NCBI GenBank assembly: GCA_001017865.1
Contig: LATQ01000418.1
Span: 12,912 to 76,911, forward strand
Source of the DNA: Rhodococcus sp. IITR03
Lineage (GTDB): Bacteria > Actinomycetota > Actinomycetes > Mycobacteriales > Mycobacteriaceae
Direction of reading: 5' to 3'
DNA length: 64,000 nucleotides
Shown: positions 20,249-30,457 of the stretch, in pieces
Position numbering within the stretch: the first letter of the stretch is position 1
Layout of the letters: every line of letters starts with the position of its first letter
The notes under the pieces: model-generated
Seen by the model: the letters and a program-made list of their open reading frames with translations, nothing else
Told to the model about the DNA's origin: nothing
The model's database searches: none
Made by a program: the position numbers and the translations under genes

Positions 20249-21371
20249 CGGTCGCCCTTTTGCTGTTGACGTACAGGACTGCTACTTCGGCGCGTGTCGA
20301 TACCCCGAGTTTTTTGAAGATTCGTTGAACGTGACTTTTGACGGTGCCCTCGGAAATGCAGAGCTGTCTGGAGATTGCTGCATTGGTCGCTCCGGTTGCC
20401 ATGAGAGTGAGTACTTCGCGCTCGCGGGTGGTCAGTGATCGGGCACGCGGGATGATCAGGTCCTGCGATCCGTCGGTGAGAGTCGAGGTGTCCGGGGCAG
20501 AGGGTTCGCGGTTCCCGAGTGGGGGGATGGCAATCGGTGCATGTTCGAGGTGCTGCAATGTTTGGGTGAGGCGTTGGATTTCGGAGTTGACGTGCTCATT
20601 GCGCGCGTAGATCTGTCGTCGGAGGGCGGCGCGTTCCTTCGAGGAAGCGCATGCTGCGGCGAGCGTGCCGACGAGGTGGACATCGGTGTCGGAGAGCCCG
20701 TCGTTTTGGCGGTCGACGTGGATCATCGCCACCGCCCGGGAATCTACGACGACGGGGACGGCGATGTAACCGGCCGGACGCGACAGGTCGATCAGGGGTC
20801 TGTAGGTGTGTCTGTAGGTGTCGGCTGCATCCACGGCGTACGGTCGGCGTCGTCGGACGAGTTCGGCTTCTCGCGGGGCTTCGAGCAAGGAAATCTCGCG
20901 ACCGTCGATGGCCTCGATGAGCTCGCGGTAGTCTCCGGTCAACTCGGGATTGACTGCAAGCGCTATGGGTGACCACGTGGAGCCGTGGACCAGGGAGAAC
21001 ATGGCTTTGCCGTACCCGAGATTCGTGCACAATTCCTGTGTTACGGTCCGTGCGATGTGGTCGGCTCCGGCGTCGATGGCATTCACGACGTGGCGGAGCG
21101 CCTCGAATTGCTCGGTATGCATCTTCAGACGGCGGGAAATGTCGTCGCATTGGGCGGTGTCGAGCCGGATCACCAGTTCGGCGAGCCGAGCTGCCTGCTC
21201 CGAGGGAAGTGTGTTTTCCCGCAGTCGTCGGGCTGCGATGGCGCGGATCTTTCCGGGGTCGGGTTCGTCGCCCTCCAGTAGGTGATCTATGTCCTGCGCG
21301 CCTCCGAGAAGCTCTCGTAACTCCGCGATTGCCTGTTCAGCGAGCTTGAAGGGGCTCGTCGACATGACCAC
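20238..21371 (-). CDS. LuxR-family transcriptional regulator with GAF-like sensor region
   Basis: This is an intact 377-residue paralogue of the neighbouring regulator. An N-terminal helical part is followed by a GAF-like domain (about residues 80-250, with VPVVVDSRAVAMIHVDR) and a C-terminal LuxR helix-turn-helix (SLTTREREVLTLMATGATNAAISRQL...VKSHVQRIFKKLGV). There is no receiver domain, so it is probably a one-component, ligand-sensing activator. It is transcribed toward the second LuxR gene and diverges from the crotonase gene at 21615. Confidence 0.85.
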   Translation of the reverse strand: MVMSTSPFKLAEQAIAELRELLGGAQDIDHLLEGDEPDPGKIRAIAARRLRENTLPSEQAARLAELVIRLDTAQCDDISRRLKMHTEQFEALRHVVNAIDAGADHIARTVTQELCTNLGYGKAMFSLVHGSTWSPIALAVNPELTGDYRELIEAIDGREISLLEAPREAELVRRRRPYAVDAADTYRHTYRPLIDLSRPAGYIAVPVVVDSRAVAMIHVDRQNDGLSDTDVHLVGTLAAACASSKERAALRRQIYARNEHVNSEIQRLTQTLQHLEHAPIAIPPLGNREPSAPDTSTLTDGSQDLIIPRARSLTTREREVLTLMATGATNAAISRQLCISEGTVKSHVQRIFKKLGVSTRAEVAVLYVNSKRATGAC

Positions 21372-21502
21372 TCACTACTCCTCGCGCCGCCGCGGTCACG
21401 TGGATGGCAACGACACCAGTTACCGTTATGACCCAGAGCACAGTATATAGAGCCTCGACCTGGACGTTTGGGGCGCTGTGCGCCTTCCCTTGTCAATGTA
21501 TA

Positions 21503-21597
21503 TGGTCAGTCCAATTTCGTCATCCCCCTTCGTGGAACTTCTCGGATCAACTCTTGTCCTCACCGTCCTGCAGCGCTAGGGTCGAATGGTAAGACCA
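21503..21597. promoter_or_regulatory. two TGGwCnGwCCA operators before the crotonase gene
   Basis: TGGTCAGTCCA is at 21503-21513 and TGGTAAGACCA at 21587-21597. The second ends three bases before the GGAGG ribosome-binding site, a good place for repression. The motif recurs upstream of several other catabolic units and of the GntR gene. Confidence 0.6.
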
Positions 21598-21614
21598 ATA
21601 GGAGGTATGTAGGT

Positions 21615-22394
21615 ATGTCGAGATCGGTGCGATACGACGTTGACGAGCGCGTCGCCATCCTGACTCTCGATCGCCCGGAAACGCGTAACGCCCTGTCTGA
21701 CGAGCTCTTGGACGACCTATTGGCCGTGCTCGAGCGGGCGCGGGATGACCGCGACGTGCGGGTAGTTGTGCTGACTTCCTCGCACGAGAAGATCTTCTCG
21801 GCAGGCGGCGACCTGAAAGCGTTCGCGAGCGACACTGCGACAATCATCAAGTATGGAGGTCTGGAACGCTTTCCGCGGCTGTACCAGCTCATCGGAGGTC
21901 TCGGCAAGCCGGTGATCTGCGCAGCCGGCGGTGATGTGCTGGCGGGTGCGTTCGGCCTTGCACTCGCCTGTGACTTCGTGCTGGCTACGGAGTCGGCCCG
22001 CTTCGGGTGTCCAGAGATCAACGTCGGTCTCTTCCCGTTCATGATCTCAGCGCTCATCTACCGGAATGTCGGACGACTCAAGGCCAATGAGTTGATGATG
22101 TACGGAGAGAAGATCACTGCCGCAGAAGCTCACGCACTGGGGTTGGTAAACCGCGTATTTCCGGATGGCGACTTCGACGCGGAGGTGCGGGCGTGGGCCG
22201 GTCGACTGGCGAGCAAGTCGCCACTGCTGATGCGGCTGGGCAAGGATGCCATAAACACCACTCGTGACATGGCGCTCCCGGATGCACTTGCGATGCTGCA
22301 GGCGCAACTGGCTCTTGCATTCACCACGGAGGATGTCGTCGAAGGTGTCACGGCGTTCCGTGAGAAGCGTTCCCCTGTATGGAAAATGAGATGA
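21615..22394 (+). CDS. enoyl-CoA hydratase/isomerase family protein
   Basis: This is an intact 259-residue crotonase. ATG 21615 is chosen for its position after GGAGG and because the protein begins with the family strand VAILTLDRPETRNALSD. The oxyanion-hole segment is EKIFSAGGDLKAF, and the second is CAAGGDVLAGAFGLALACD. A Glu is present in FGCPEINVGLFP at the position of a catalytic hydratase acid. Two copies of the TGGwCnGwCCA operator precede it. The expected reaction is hydration of 2-enoyl-CoA in beta-oxidation. Confidence 0.85.
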   Translation: MSRSVRYDVDERVAILTLDRPETRNALSDELLDDLLAVLERARDDRDVRVVVLTSSHEKIFSAGGDLKAFASDTATIIKYGGLERFPRLYQLIGGLGKPVICAAGGDVLAGAFGLALACDFVLATESARFGCPEINVGLFPFMISALIYRNVGRLKANELMMYGEKITAAEAHALGLVNRVFPDGDFDAEVRAWAGRLASKSPLLMRLGKDAINTTRDMALPDALAMLQAQLALAFTTEDVVEGVTAFREKRSPVWKMR

Positions 22395-22767
22395 ATCTTT
22401 CCGGTTCGGCCCCCTGAGGTCCGTCGTGAACCGGAGTCGGGCCGCTCGCCGGCTCGATGGCGGATCGAGGTAGATCCGGGAGGGCCGGTGGGAAGCACTC
22501 GCTGGCGGTGTCTCGGGCAGGGTTGTCGCTTGTAACGGCACCATGACCATCGGTGGCGGGTGAGTGCAACTCTGCTGGTTCGGTGACGTGTGACATCGAC
22601 CGAACGATGAGTGAGTACGTCGAACGTTCTTGGCCCCCTTGGCTTGACGATAGCTCTCGGGATGCAGGCGACGCTTTGGAAAGTCCTCGAAAGTGGTTGC
22701 TACTTCGGTCTAACCATTCTAATCTTTACGTAACCTTGTGTCAGAGCAAGAAGGACGGAATCCTCCC
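22395..22767. promoter_or_regulatory. intergenic region with one TGGwCnGwCCA-like operator
   Basis: No gene is supported here. CCGGTTC (22401-22407) and GAACCGG (22428-22434) may form a terminator for the crotonase gene. CGGTCTAACCA at 22706-22716 matches ten of eleven positions of an operator half-site arrangement seen at the other promoters and precedes the CoA ligase. Confidence 0.45.
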
Positions 22768-24460
22768 ATGACGCGCGAACGAAACTTCGGCCGATACTCC
22801 CCTCAGCAAGTCGAGGAGTTCTATGCCAGTGGCCAGTGGGCCGACGAGAACTTCACCGAGCTTCTGCGGGCGCGCGCTGAGAGTGCTCCCGACAAGATCT
22901 TCGTTACCGACGGGGCGCAGGAACTGACCTTCATGCAGCTCTACGACAAGTCGCAGCGGCTGGCGCTGGGCCTCCATCGATCCGGTCTCCGGGCCGCGAC
23001 CGCGTCGCCGTTCAACTACCCAACCTGGGGGAGTTCGTCGTTGTCGCAGCGGCGCTCGCTCGGCTCGGGGTGGTGACTGTGCCGGTCATGCCGATCTACC
23101 GGACCGATGAGGTGTCGCACGTTGTCGCCGACGCTCGATCCGGATGGCGATCGCACCGGCCCAGTTCAAAGGCTTCGACTATGTGTCGATGTTCGACGGT
23201 ATCCGCCGCTCGTCGCAAACATTGGAGACGATCATCGCGGTGCGTGCTTCGGATGAGAGCCGTCAGGCATTCGCCGATCGGAACATCGAGGTTCTCGAGA
23301 ACCTGATCGTAGACACAGAACCCGCCACCATCGATACGGAACTCGACTTTCGTGCCCACCCCGATGACCCGTTCGTCATCGTGTACACCTCCGGTACCAC
23401 ATCGCGTCCGAAGGGCTGCCTGCACACCTTCAACACCTATGCTTCGGGCGCGCGTGCACTGAGGGCGGCTTTCGGACACACCGAGGCGGATGTCCAATTC
23501 GGACCGTCCCCGATTACGCACACCACGGGACTCGTCACCAGTGTGCTCATCCCTCTGCTCAGCGGCGCGGCGACGCACATCATGGCGGAGTGGGATCCTG
23601 AGCGCGGACTGGCCGAGATCAAGGAGTTCGGCTGTACGGCCGCAGTCACGGCAACGACGTTCCTGCAGACGTTGTTGGCTGCGGCCGATAAGAATCCGGA
23701 CGCTGATCTTTCCTCCCTCCGCGTCTGGGTGTGCGCCGGCTCTCCGATCCCAGCGGCCGTGGTGGAGAAGGCAAAGTCCGACCTGCCCACCACTGCCGTC
23801 CTATCGCTGTACGGGAGGAGTGAGAATCTCACCACGACGACGTGCACCATCGAGGACGATCCGAGTCGGGCGGTCACGTCCGACGGCGCCGCCCTGCCGG
23901 GTGCAGAGGTCAAGATTGTGGGTGAGGACGGCCTCGAGGTGGCGCGGGGGAGTGAGGGTGACATCGCCTATCGCGGGCCCTCCCACATGATCGAGTATCT
24001 GAACCGGCCCGTAGACACGGCCGAACTTTTTACTTCCGGAGGATTTTCGAGGTCCGGAGATCTCGGAGTCATGGACGCCGATGGGTTCGTCCGGGTTACC
24101 GGCAGAACCAAGGACATCGTCATCCGCGGGGGCATGAATATCAGTGTGCGTGAGGTCGAGGACAAGTTGGCCGATCACCCCGATATCCTCGCCCTCGCAG
24201 TGGTAGGAATGCCCGACGAGCGGCTCGGGGAGAAGGTGTGCTGCTATGTGGTGCCCAAGGAGGAGCAGAAGGTTCCGACCCTGGAGCATCTCCGCAACTA
24301 TCTGCTCGAGCGCGGGGTTGCGATTCAGAAGACACCTGAACGCGTCGAGGTGGTCGCCGAGCTGCCTATGACCGCCACCGGAAAGATTCAGAAACACCTC
24401 CTCCGCAAGCGCATCGCGGCAGAGCTGGCTGCCGGTATCCGGGAAGGGGTCACGCGCTGA
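22768..24460 (+). CDS. AMP-dependent acyl-CoA synthetase (CoA ligase), two frame breaks
   Basis: This is an adenylate-forming ligase. The P-loop-like motif is YTSGTTSRPKGCLHT, the adenine motif YGRSENLTTT, the hinge SGDLGVMDADGFVRVTGR, and the C-terminal catalytic Lys is in TATGKIQKHLL. The N-terminal part (MTRERNFGRYSPQQVEEFY) is in a different frame; bases are missing near 23000 and 23137, between which the correct reading is VQLPNLGEFVVVAAALARLG. The corrected length is about 564 residues. It activates an organic acid to its CoA thioester with ATP and is a candidate for the acid produced by the P450 route. A TGGwCnGwCCA-like site lies upstream. Confidence 0.8.
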
Positions 24461-25442
24461 CCCCTATCTGTCCCGTCTACGTGCTGAAGTTCCGTTCGGG
24501 AGCCGACGCGAAGACCCGTCGGACTCTGTTATCGGCGACGAGAAGACATCTCAGAAGCCGACCAGCCGACGCCGCGTACGAAAGGTGAGAGCAGGTGGAC
24601 TCCTGGTAGGTCAGGGAGTGTCGACGTCACGACCCGACCAAGAGTCCACCTGTGCTCATCGCGCCGGACTTGTCCTGCTCGGTCTCGGCACGGCGCCTGG
24701 CACCGAGGGTGCGATGTACCCGTCGTTACCGACCGACACCCGGTGAAGTGGCGCACGCCGCCCATGCCGTCGGTCGGGTAACACAGACAGACGGGAACGG
24801 TGAACGGTCCGACAAGGACTGTCGCCGTCTTGCGCTCGACATGAGCTTCCGCGTCGTGCGAGGAGGAATCGTGGGGTGGCAACTGTCGATGGGAGTGTCC
24901 GCCGGCAACGATGGTGTACGCGATTTTCGCCTGCTGTGGGGCACGGTTGCACAGACGCGGCGTCGTGCACGAGGCGGAGCCGGGCCACCAACGGCCGTGC
25001 GCCCCTAGCCGACGGCGACGATCCTCGACTCTGAGCTGCCGGGCTCGGGCACCGTGCCTGGTGACAGCCGCGGTTACGACACCGGGGCAAGACCGAGAGT
25101 CGCACATGGCGCCTCACCCCGGCACGGCGCTCGCCGAGTGTGGTTAGGCTACGGGACCAGTTCTCCGGCGACCGAGTCTCGTGTGCGCCACGGGTGGCCA
25201 TGCGGCACGGCTCGTGCAATGGGGGGCAAGCGTACACACCGCCGCTGCGCGTCCGCTTACGGGACCCGTCGACCCTCACGGCGCGATGGACGCCTCACCT
25301 CAGTCATCCCGCTCGGACATCGGCTCGTCCGTATGGCTCGTCTCTTCCGCGGGTGGTCGGCATTTCGAGAGAGCAGGTGATTGATTCGGGTTTTTCGGGC
25401 GAGTGCCGAATTCGGCGCGTTGCAACCCGGTCAACGGGCTCA
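24461..25442. other. long region without a supported gene; contains a large hairpin
   Basis: Open frames on both strands are short, rich in Arg and Pro, and unlike any family I know. At about 24600-24660 the sequence AGGTGGACTC pairs exactly with GAGTCCACCT, and inside it GGTCAGGG can pair with CCCGACC, making one long hairpin. It could end the CoA ligase transcript or be an end of a decayed insertion element. Confidence 0.35.
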
Positions 25443-25858
25443 TCAGGTTTCGGTGACGACAACCATCGCCGAACCGGTGACGACCGGTCCTTCGCTCCGG
25501 AGACGACGAGATCGAGCTCGGCCTGCGTCTGCCCCTCGGTCTCGGTGGTCGCGGTGATTGTCCCGCTCACGGTCAGGGTGTCGCCCAGGAAGACCGGGGC
25601 GACGAAGCGCACTGCGAACGAACGTACATGCTCGACACCGAAGGTGTCGGAGAGCCAGCCGGCCAGGATCCCGGCCTGCATCTGGCCCATCGCAATGATG
25701 TCCGGGAATCCGGACGTCGCAACGAACTCGGGATCGTGATGCAGAGGATTGAAGTCGCCACCGGCACCGGCGAAACGCACGATGTCCGTTTGGGTGATCG
25801 GGCCGACTACGCGTACATCGGTGACCGCGCCGATAGAGGCCGTCGCGGGTGCTCTCAT
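25443..25858 (-). CDS. MaoC-like (R)-specific enoyl-CoA hydratase, 3' frame break
   Basis: This is a hotdog-fold hydratase with the family active-site segment FAGAGGDFNPLHHDPEFA (Asp and His). One base is missing near 25497; with it the protein ends GPVVTGSAMVVVTET at 25443, giving about 139 residues, whereas the uncorrected frame runs on to 25304 with meaningless sequence. It overlaps the upstream gene by four bases (ATGA), and the two probably form a heterodimeric dehydratase as in HadAB-type pairs, acting on bulky acyl-CoA. Confidence 0.8.
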
Positions 25859-26306
25859 CGCTGTTCTCCTCGCTCGATCAGCACTTCCTCCAGTCGCACG
25901 ACCGGATTGCCGTCGGCGTCGACGTACTCGGTCTCGAGCGTCAGTATGCGCATCGATCCGCCGCGCTTACCGTCGCGCCGCACGTCGTCGACGATGCGCC
26001 GGGTGCCGACGACGTGGTCGCCTGCACTCAGTGTCGAAGATATGTCCATTTCACGGACCCGACTACGACTCGCTCGAGTGCCAGGCCGAGTGTCTCGACA
26101 AACTTGCGCTGGTCGCGCTGATGCCCGGCGACGACGGTGTGGGTCAGTGTCGCAGGAACATCGGCGAACCCCGCTGCCTGTGCGGCATCCCGGTCGGTGT
26201 GAACGGGATCGATGGTGAACGTCGCGCGGGCGAACTCACGGATCTTGCCGCGTTCGATGTCGTACTCGACGCGGTCCACCTCGGCGGGGGGAAGTAGTTC
26301 GGTCAT
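25855..26306 (-). CDS. MaoC-like/FAS1-type dehydratase N-terminal partner, one frame break
   Basis: This protein of about 150 residues has the N-terminal MaoC-like (FAS1-dehydratase) fold. Visible signatures are IREFARATFTIDP, PATLTHTVVAGHQ and the strand RVVVGSVKWTYLRH. One C is missing near 26038, after which it continues LSAGDHVVGTRRIVDD to the end. It is the non-catalytic half of a two-subunit enoyl-CoA hydratase with the downstream gene. It diverges from the acyl-CoA dehydrogenase at 26371 across a 64-base region with an operator. Confidence 0.75.
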
Positions 26307-26321
26307 CGCGATCCTCCTTTT

Positions 26322-26332
26322 TGGACTGACCT
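26322..26332. promoter_or_regulatory. TGGwCnGwCCA-like operator between divergent genes
   Basis: TGGACTGACCT is placed between the MaoC pair and the acyl-CoA dehydrogenase, next to an AT-rich TATAGTAT stretch that could be a -10 element. One mismatch to the palindromic consensus. Confidence 0.5.
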
Positions 26333-26370
26333 ATAGTATCATTTGGCCTAAATACGTGAGGAGGGGTTCT

Positions 26371-27545
26371 ATGGAGCTCGCTGATTCCCCGGACGAAGCC
26401 CAGTTCCGTGCGGAAGTCCGAGAATGGGCCGAGAAGGCAGTCGCAACGCTGCCCTGGCCGGAACCGGTGGATCTGGTCGACAAGGTCCCGTTCTGGCGAC
26501 AATGGCAGCGACTGCTCTTCGACGCCGGCTACGGAGGAATGTCGTGGCCGACGGAATACGGCGGGCAGGCTGCCGACCCTATCCGTAAAGCCATCTTCAC
26601 CGAGGAGATGGATCGCGTGGGCGCGCCTGAGCGACTCAACACGATCGGTGAGGACTTTGCCGGTCCCACCATCATCGACTTCGGCACACCGGCTCAGAAG
26701 GAACGTTTCCTCCGCCCGATCCTCACCGGAGACGAGATCTGGTGCCAGTTGTTCTCCGAACCGGAAGCCGGGTCCGACCTCGCGTCACTGCGCACCAAGG
26801 CCACCAAGGTCGACGGTGGATGGAAGATCAACGGACAGAAGATCTGGACCAGCCGAGCTCACATCGCGGCTCATGCCATCCTGCTCGCGCGCACGGGCGG
26901 GGGACCACGCCACAAGGCATCACTTTCTTCCTCGTTCCGATGGACAGCGAGGGAATCACGGTTCGCCCGCTCGCACACATGCTCGGTGAGGCCGAATTCA
27001 ACGAGGTCTTCCTCGACGATGTGTTCATCCCCGACGATCTCGTCGTCGGCGATGTCGACGGCGGGTGGAAGGTGGCCATGGGCACGCTCGCCTACGAGCG
27101 AGTTGCGATCGCCACCGGCCGGGTCAACACCAAGCGGGCCGTCGACGACATCATCAGCGACATTGCAGAGATGACCGACGGGTCGGGCCGTCCGCTCGGT
27201 GCGGATCCGGTGATCCGGCAGAAGGTCGCTGACCTCTACGGCCGCGCGCTCGTGCACTATCTCATCGGCCAGCGCGTGATCACCTTGGCGGCGAATGACG
27301 GGCCGCCGGGTCCGGTGACGTCGATCGGCAAGCTGTTTTTCTGCCCGCTCGTCGAAGAACTGGCGGATTTCCGATTGTCCCTCGAGCCCGCCGGCGGCCA
27401 GTTCGCGCTCGACGACGAGCAGCAGCGAACGTCGCGTTGGCTCCGACTGGCGTATCAGGCGCGCGGCACCGCCATCGCGGGCGGCTCGACCTTCATCCAG
27501 CGCAACATCGTCGCCGAGCGCATGCTCGAGATGCCGAGGAGTTGA
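26371..27545 (+). CDS. acyl-CoA dehydrogenase, one frame break
   Basis: This is an FAD-dependent acyl-CoA dehydrogenase of about 390 residues. The motifs are WPTEYGG, CQLFSEPEAGSDLAS (FAD and substrate contact) and INGQKIWTSRAH. One G is missing near 26918, joining GGPRHKG to ITFFLVPMDSEG. The normal GGLG/arginine tail near the end reads QARGTAIAGGSTFIQRNIVAE, typical of the actinobacterial FadE subgroup that often works as hetero-oligomers. ATG 26371 follows GAGGAGGGG. A partner may be the acyl-CoA dehydrogenase at 30458. It introduces the 2,3-double bond into an acyl-CoA. Confidence 0.85.
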
Positions 27546-27547
27546 CA

Positions 27548-29493
27548 ATGTCCGACTACACGTGGATTCCCACTGCCGACTACGTCGACAACGCAAACGT
27601 CACGCGGCTTGCCCGCGCGCACGGTCTCGGGGGTCTGGACGAGTTGCGCGCCCGCTCGGTCGCAGACGTGCGGTGGTACTGGGATGCGGTGGTCCGTGAT
27701 CTCGAGTTGCCGTTCCAGGTGCCGTATCGCGACGTTCTCGACACCTCACGCGGTATCGAACATCCCGACTGGTTCGTCGGTGGACGGATGAACATCGCCG
27801 ATGCGTGCCTGCAGCGCTGGGCCGCTGATCCGGTGGCCGCCGAGCGCTTCGCCGTCGTACACGAGGCGGAGGACGGAACCGTCCGCATGTTGACGTATCG
27901 CGAGTTGGGGGCCGAGGTGGAGCGGGCAGCGGCCGGACTGCGGAAACTAGGGGTGGGACGGGGCGACGCTGTTGCTCTGTTCCTGCCGATGATTCCGGAG
28001 GCCGTCGTCTCGTTGTACGCGGTCGCTCGGCTCGGTGCCGTTCTCGTGCCGCTGTTCTCGGGGTTTGCACCCAACGCCATCGCGTCCCGCATTCAGGATG
28101 CGGAGGCGAAAGTGGTGGTCGTCGCGGATGGCACCGTACGTCGCGGCAAGTCGGTTGCGATGAAGCCGGCTCTCGACGAAGCCTGGAGGTCTGTCCCACC
28201 GTCGAGGCGGTGGTCGTGGTCGACAACCTCGGTGTCGGCACGGGATCGGGTGAGCGCGAGATCTCTTGGACCGCGCTGCGCGCAAGTGGTGGTGCGGTCC
28301 CGATCGAGGCGATGGATGCCTCGGAGCCGTTCGCACTGGCCTACACGTCCGGCACCACAGGCAAGCCCAAGGGCGCCGTCCACACCCACGCCGGATTCCT
28401 GGTGAAAACGGCGAGCGAAGTGGCGTACTCGTTCGACCTGAAGCCGGGCGGGGTCTTCTGCTGGATTACGGACATGGGTTGGATCATGGGTCCGCTGTCT
28501 ATCGTAGGCACCCATGCCAATGGTGGGACGCTGCTGTTGTACGAGGGTTCACCGGACATACCGGACCGGGATCGGCTGTGGCAGCTGACCGAACGACATC
28601 GGGTGACGATGCTCGGAGTTTCTCCCACGCTCATCCGAACGCTGCGTGGGCAGGAAAGCGATGTCGCCGCACACTGTGATCTGTCCTCGGTGCATACGAT
28701 CGGCTCGACCGGAGAGCCGTGGGACCCGGACTCGTACGAATGGCTCGCACGGGATGTGTTCGGTGGCCGCGTCCCGGTCATCAACTTCTCCGGCGGTACC
28801 GAGGTCGGTGGATCGTTTCTCGCACCGTATCCGGTGGAGCCGATTCGCAGTTGCTCGCTGGGTGGTCCGTCGCTGGGTATGGATGTGGACGTCGTCGATG
28901 ACGCTGGGCGTCCGTTGCGCGGTGAGCAGGGCGAGTTGGTGTGCAGGCAGCCGTGGCCGTCGATGACTCGTGGAGTGTGGAAGGACGAGGAGCGGTATCT
29001 CGAAGCGTACTGGTCGACGTTCCCCGGAATGTGGCGGCACGGAGACTATGCGCTCGTCGATGCCGACGGGCAGTGGTACATCCGCGGTCGGTCCGACGAC
29101 GTCATGAACGTGGCCGGCAAGCGCCTGGCCCCAGCGGAGGTCGAGGCGGTCCTGACTGCGCACCCGGCCGTCTCGGAAGCCGCTGCGGTCGGTGTCCCGG
29201 ACCCGAAAAAGGGGGAAACGGTCTGGGCGTTCTGGGTGCCCCGCGCGGATGCGGATGGGACGGATATCTCGGGGGAGTTGGTCGCCAGCGTGGCCACAGA
29301 GCTGGGTAAACCCTTTGCTCCCAGCGCGGTCCACCGGGTGTCACGTTTGCCGAAGACACGGTCGGCAAAAATTCTGCGTCGTGCGGTGCGTGCGGCCGCG
29401 TTGGGCATCGATCCGGGTGACCTGTCCGGTGCGGAGAATCCAGAGGCGGTAGAGGAGATCCGCGCAGTGGTGACGAGCGTTGTGCGGACGTGA
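27548..29493 (+). CDS. AMP-dependent synthetase (acetyl/propionyl-CoA synthetase-like), one frame break
   Basis: This is a large adenylate-forming ligase of about 648 residues, with the acetyl-CoA-synthetase N-terminal extension, core TSGTTGKPKGAVHTH, tryptophan-containing WITDMGWIMG, ligand motif NFSGGTEVGG, GDYALVDADGQWYIRGRSDD, and C-terminal Lys in KTRSAKILRR. One base is missing near 28187, after which the protein continues VEVCPTVEAVVVVDN. It starts three bases after the previous stop, so it is cotranscribed with the acyl-CoA dehydrogenase. It likely activates a short or branched carboxylic acid. Confidence 0.82.
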
Positions 29494-29495
29494 AA

Positions 29496-29537
29496 CGCGA
29501 TGGTCGCCCGTACCGAAGGGTGCGGGCGACCATCGCG
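29496..29537. terminator. bidirectional terminator between convergent genes
   Basis: CGCGATGGTCGCCCG pairs exactly with CGGGCGACCATCGCG (15 bp, 12-base loop). It sits between the end of the CoA synthetase (plus) and the end of the GntR gene (minus). Confidence 0.75.
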
Positions 29538-29572
29538 CGTATCGGAGTGGACGAGCCACGTAGAGGTATTGT

Positions 29573-30352
29573 TCAGGGCTCCTGGTCCAGAGGGATGTCG
29601 ATGCGTTCTTCGAACTCGCGGATCGACTCGGCGTAGGAGTGGACGTGCCGGCTCATGCGGCGGCCTGCAGCGTCGGGGTCGCGGTCTCGGATTGCTTTGG
29701 TGACCGAGCGGTGCGCCTTGACGGTGATCTCGCGGACTTTTTCGTCGATGAAGCCTTCGTTTTCGGTGGCCGCGTAGATAGCGCGGGACAGTGAGATCAT
29801 CAGACCGGACAGGAGTTCGTTGTGACTGGCGCTGGCGACGGCGATGTGCCAGTCCACGTTGGCTTGGAGAAAGGCGTCCAGCTTGTCGCCGGCGGCTGCG
29901 ATGTCCTTGTTGGCAGCATCGAGGCGGACCAAATCCTCGTCGGTTCGGTGGCGGGCGGCCAGTTGTGCGCAGAACGGTTCGATGGCCTCGCGGGTTTCGA
30001 GCAGTGCGCTCAGGCGGATTTGACGTCCTCTGATGAGTAGTGCCACGGTATCGGCCATCGACTGCTCGCCGGGTCGCTGGACGAAGGCGCCTCCGGCGCG
30101 TCCTGCCTTGATTCTCACCAGGCCTTGTACCTCGAGGATGCGCAGCGCCTCGCGAACTGTGGTCCGGCTCATCTTCGTCTGGACGACGAGTTCGCGCTCT
30201 GGGGGAAGCGGGGTCCCTTCGTCGTATTCGCCGCTGAGGATGCGTTCGCGCAGTTCGTTGGCGAGCACGTCCGACGCCTTTGGCACCTCCATCGGAGTGA
30301 GCTGTATGGAGGAACGTCCGTTCCGGGTCGTACTCGGTGTGCCTGCTGGCAT
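29573..30352 (-). CDS. GntR-family transcriptional regulator, FadR/FCD subfamily
   Basis: This is an intact 259-residue regulator. The N-terminal winged helix-turn-helix (about residues 25-95) contains LPPERELVVQTKMSRTTVREALRILEVQGLV. The C-terminal FCD effector domain has the expected metal-binding His/Asp pattern (DWHIAVASASHN, KAHRS, RHVHSY). FCD proteins sense acids or acyl-CoA. A double TGGTCnGACC-type site lies directly upstream (30369-30387), suggesting autoregulation, and the same motif occurs at eight other promoters in the window. It is therefore the best candidate for master repressor of the beta-oxidation region. Confidence 0.88.
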   Translation of the reverse strand: MPAGTPSTTRNGRSSIQLTPMEVPKASDVLANELRERILSGEYDEGTPLPPERELVVQTKMSRTTVREALRILEVQGLVRIKAGRAGGAFVQRPGEQSMADTVALLIRGRQIRLSALLETREAIEPFCAQLAARHRTDEDLVRLDAANKDIAAAGDKLDAFLQANVDWHIAVASASHNELLSGLMISLSRAIYAATENEGFIDEKVREITVKAHRSVTKAIRDRDPDAAGRRMSRHVHSYAESIREFEERIDIPLDQEP

Positions 30353-30368
30353 GACTCCCCGCCCTCTC

Positions 30369-30387
30369 TGGTCTAACGGTCAGACCT
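30369..30387. promoter_or_regulatory. overlapping operators between the GntR gene and an acyl-CoA dehydrogenase
   Basis: TGGTCTAACGG (30369-30379) overlaps CGGTCAGACCT (30377-30387). The site is 17 bases upstream of the GntR start and 70 bases upstream of the divergent acyl-CoA dehydrogenase, so one site could control both. Confidence 0.6.
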
Positions 30388-30457
30388 AATATAGCATCGA
30401 ATCGTCACTGCATTCACTTTGCAGGGTATTCCCCGACTCATCGAGAGGACCAGTTCC

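Noticed and set aside
24529..25107. 192-residue minus-strand open frame in the gene-free region
   Set aside because: Composition is Arg/His/Pro-rich, no domain is seen and it lacks a ribosome-binding site; probably chance.
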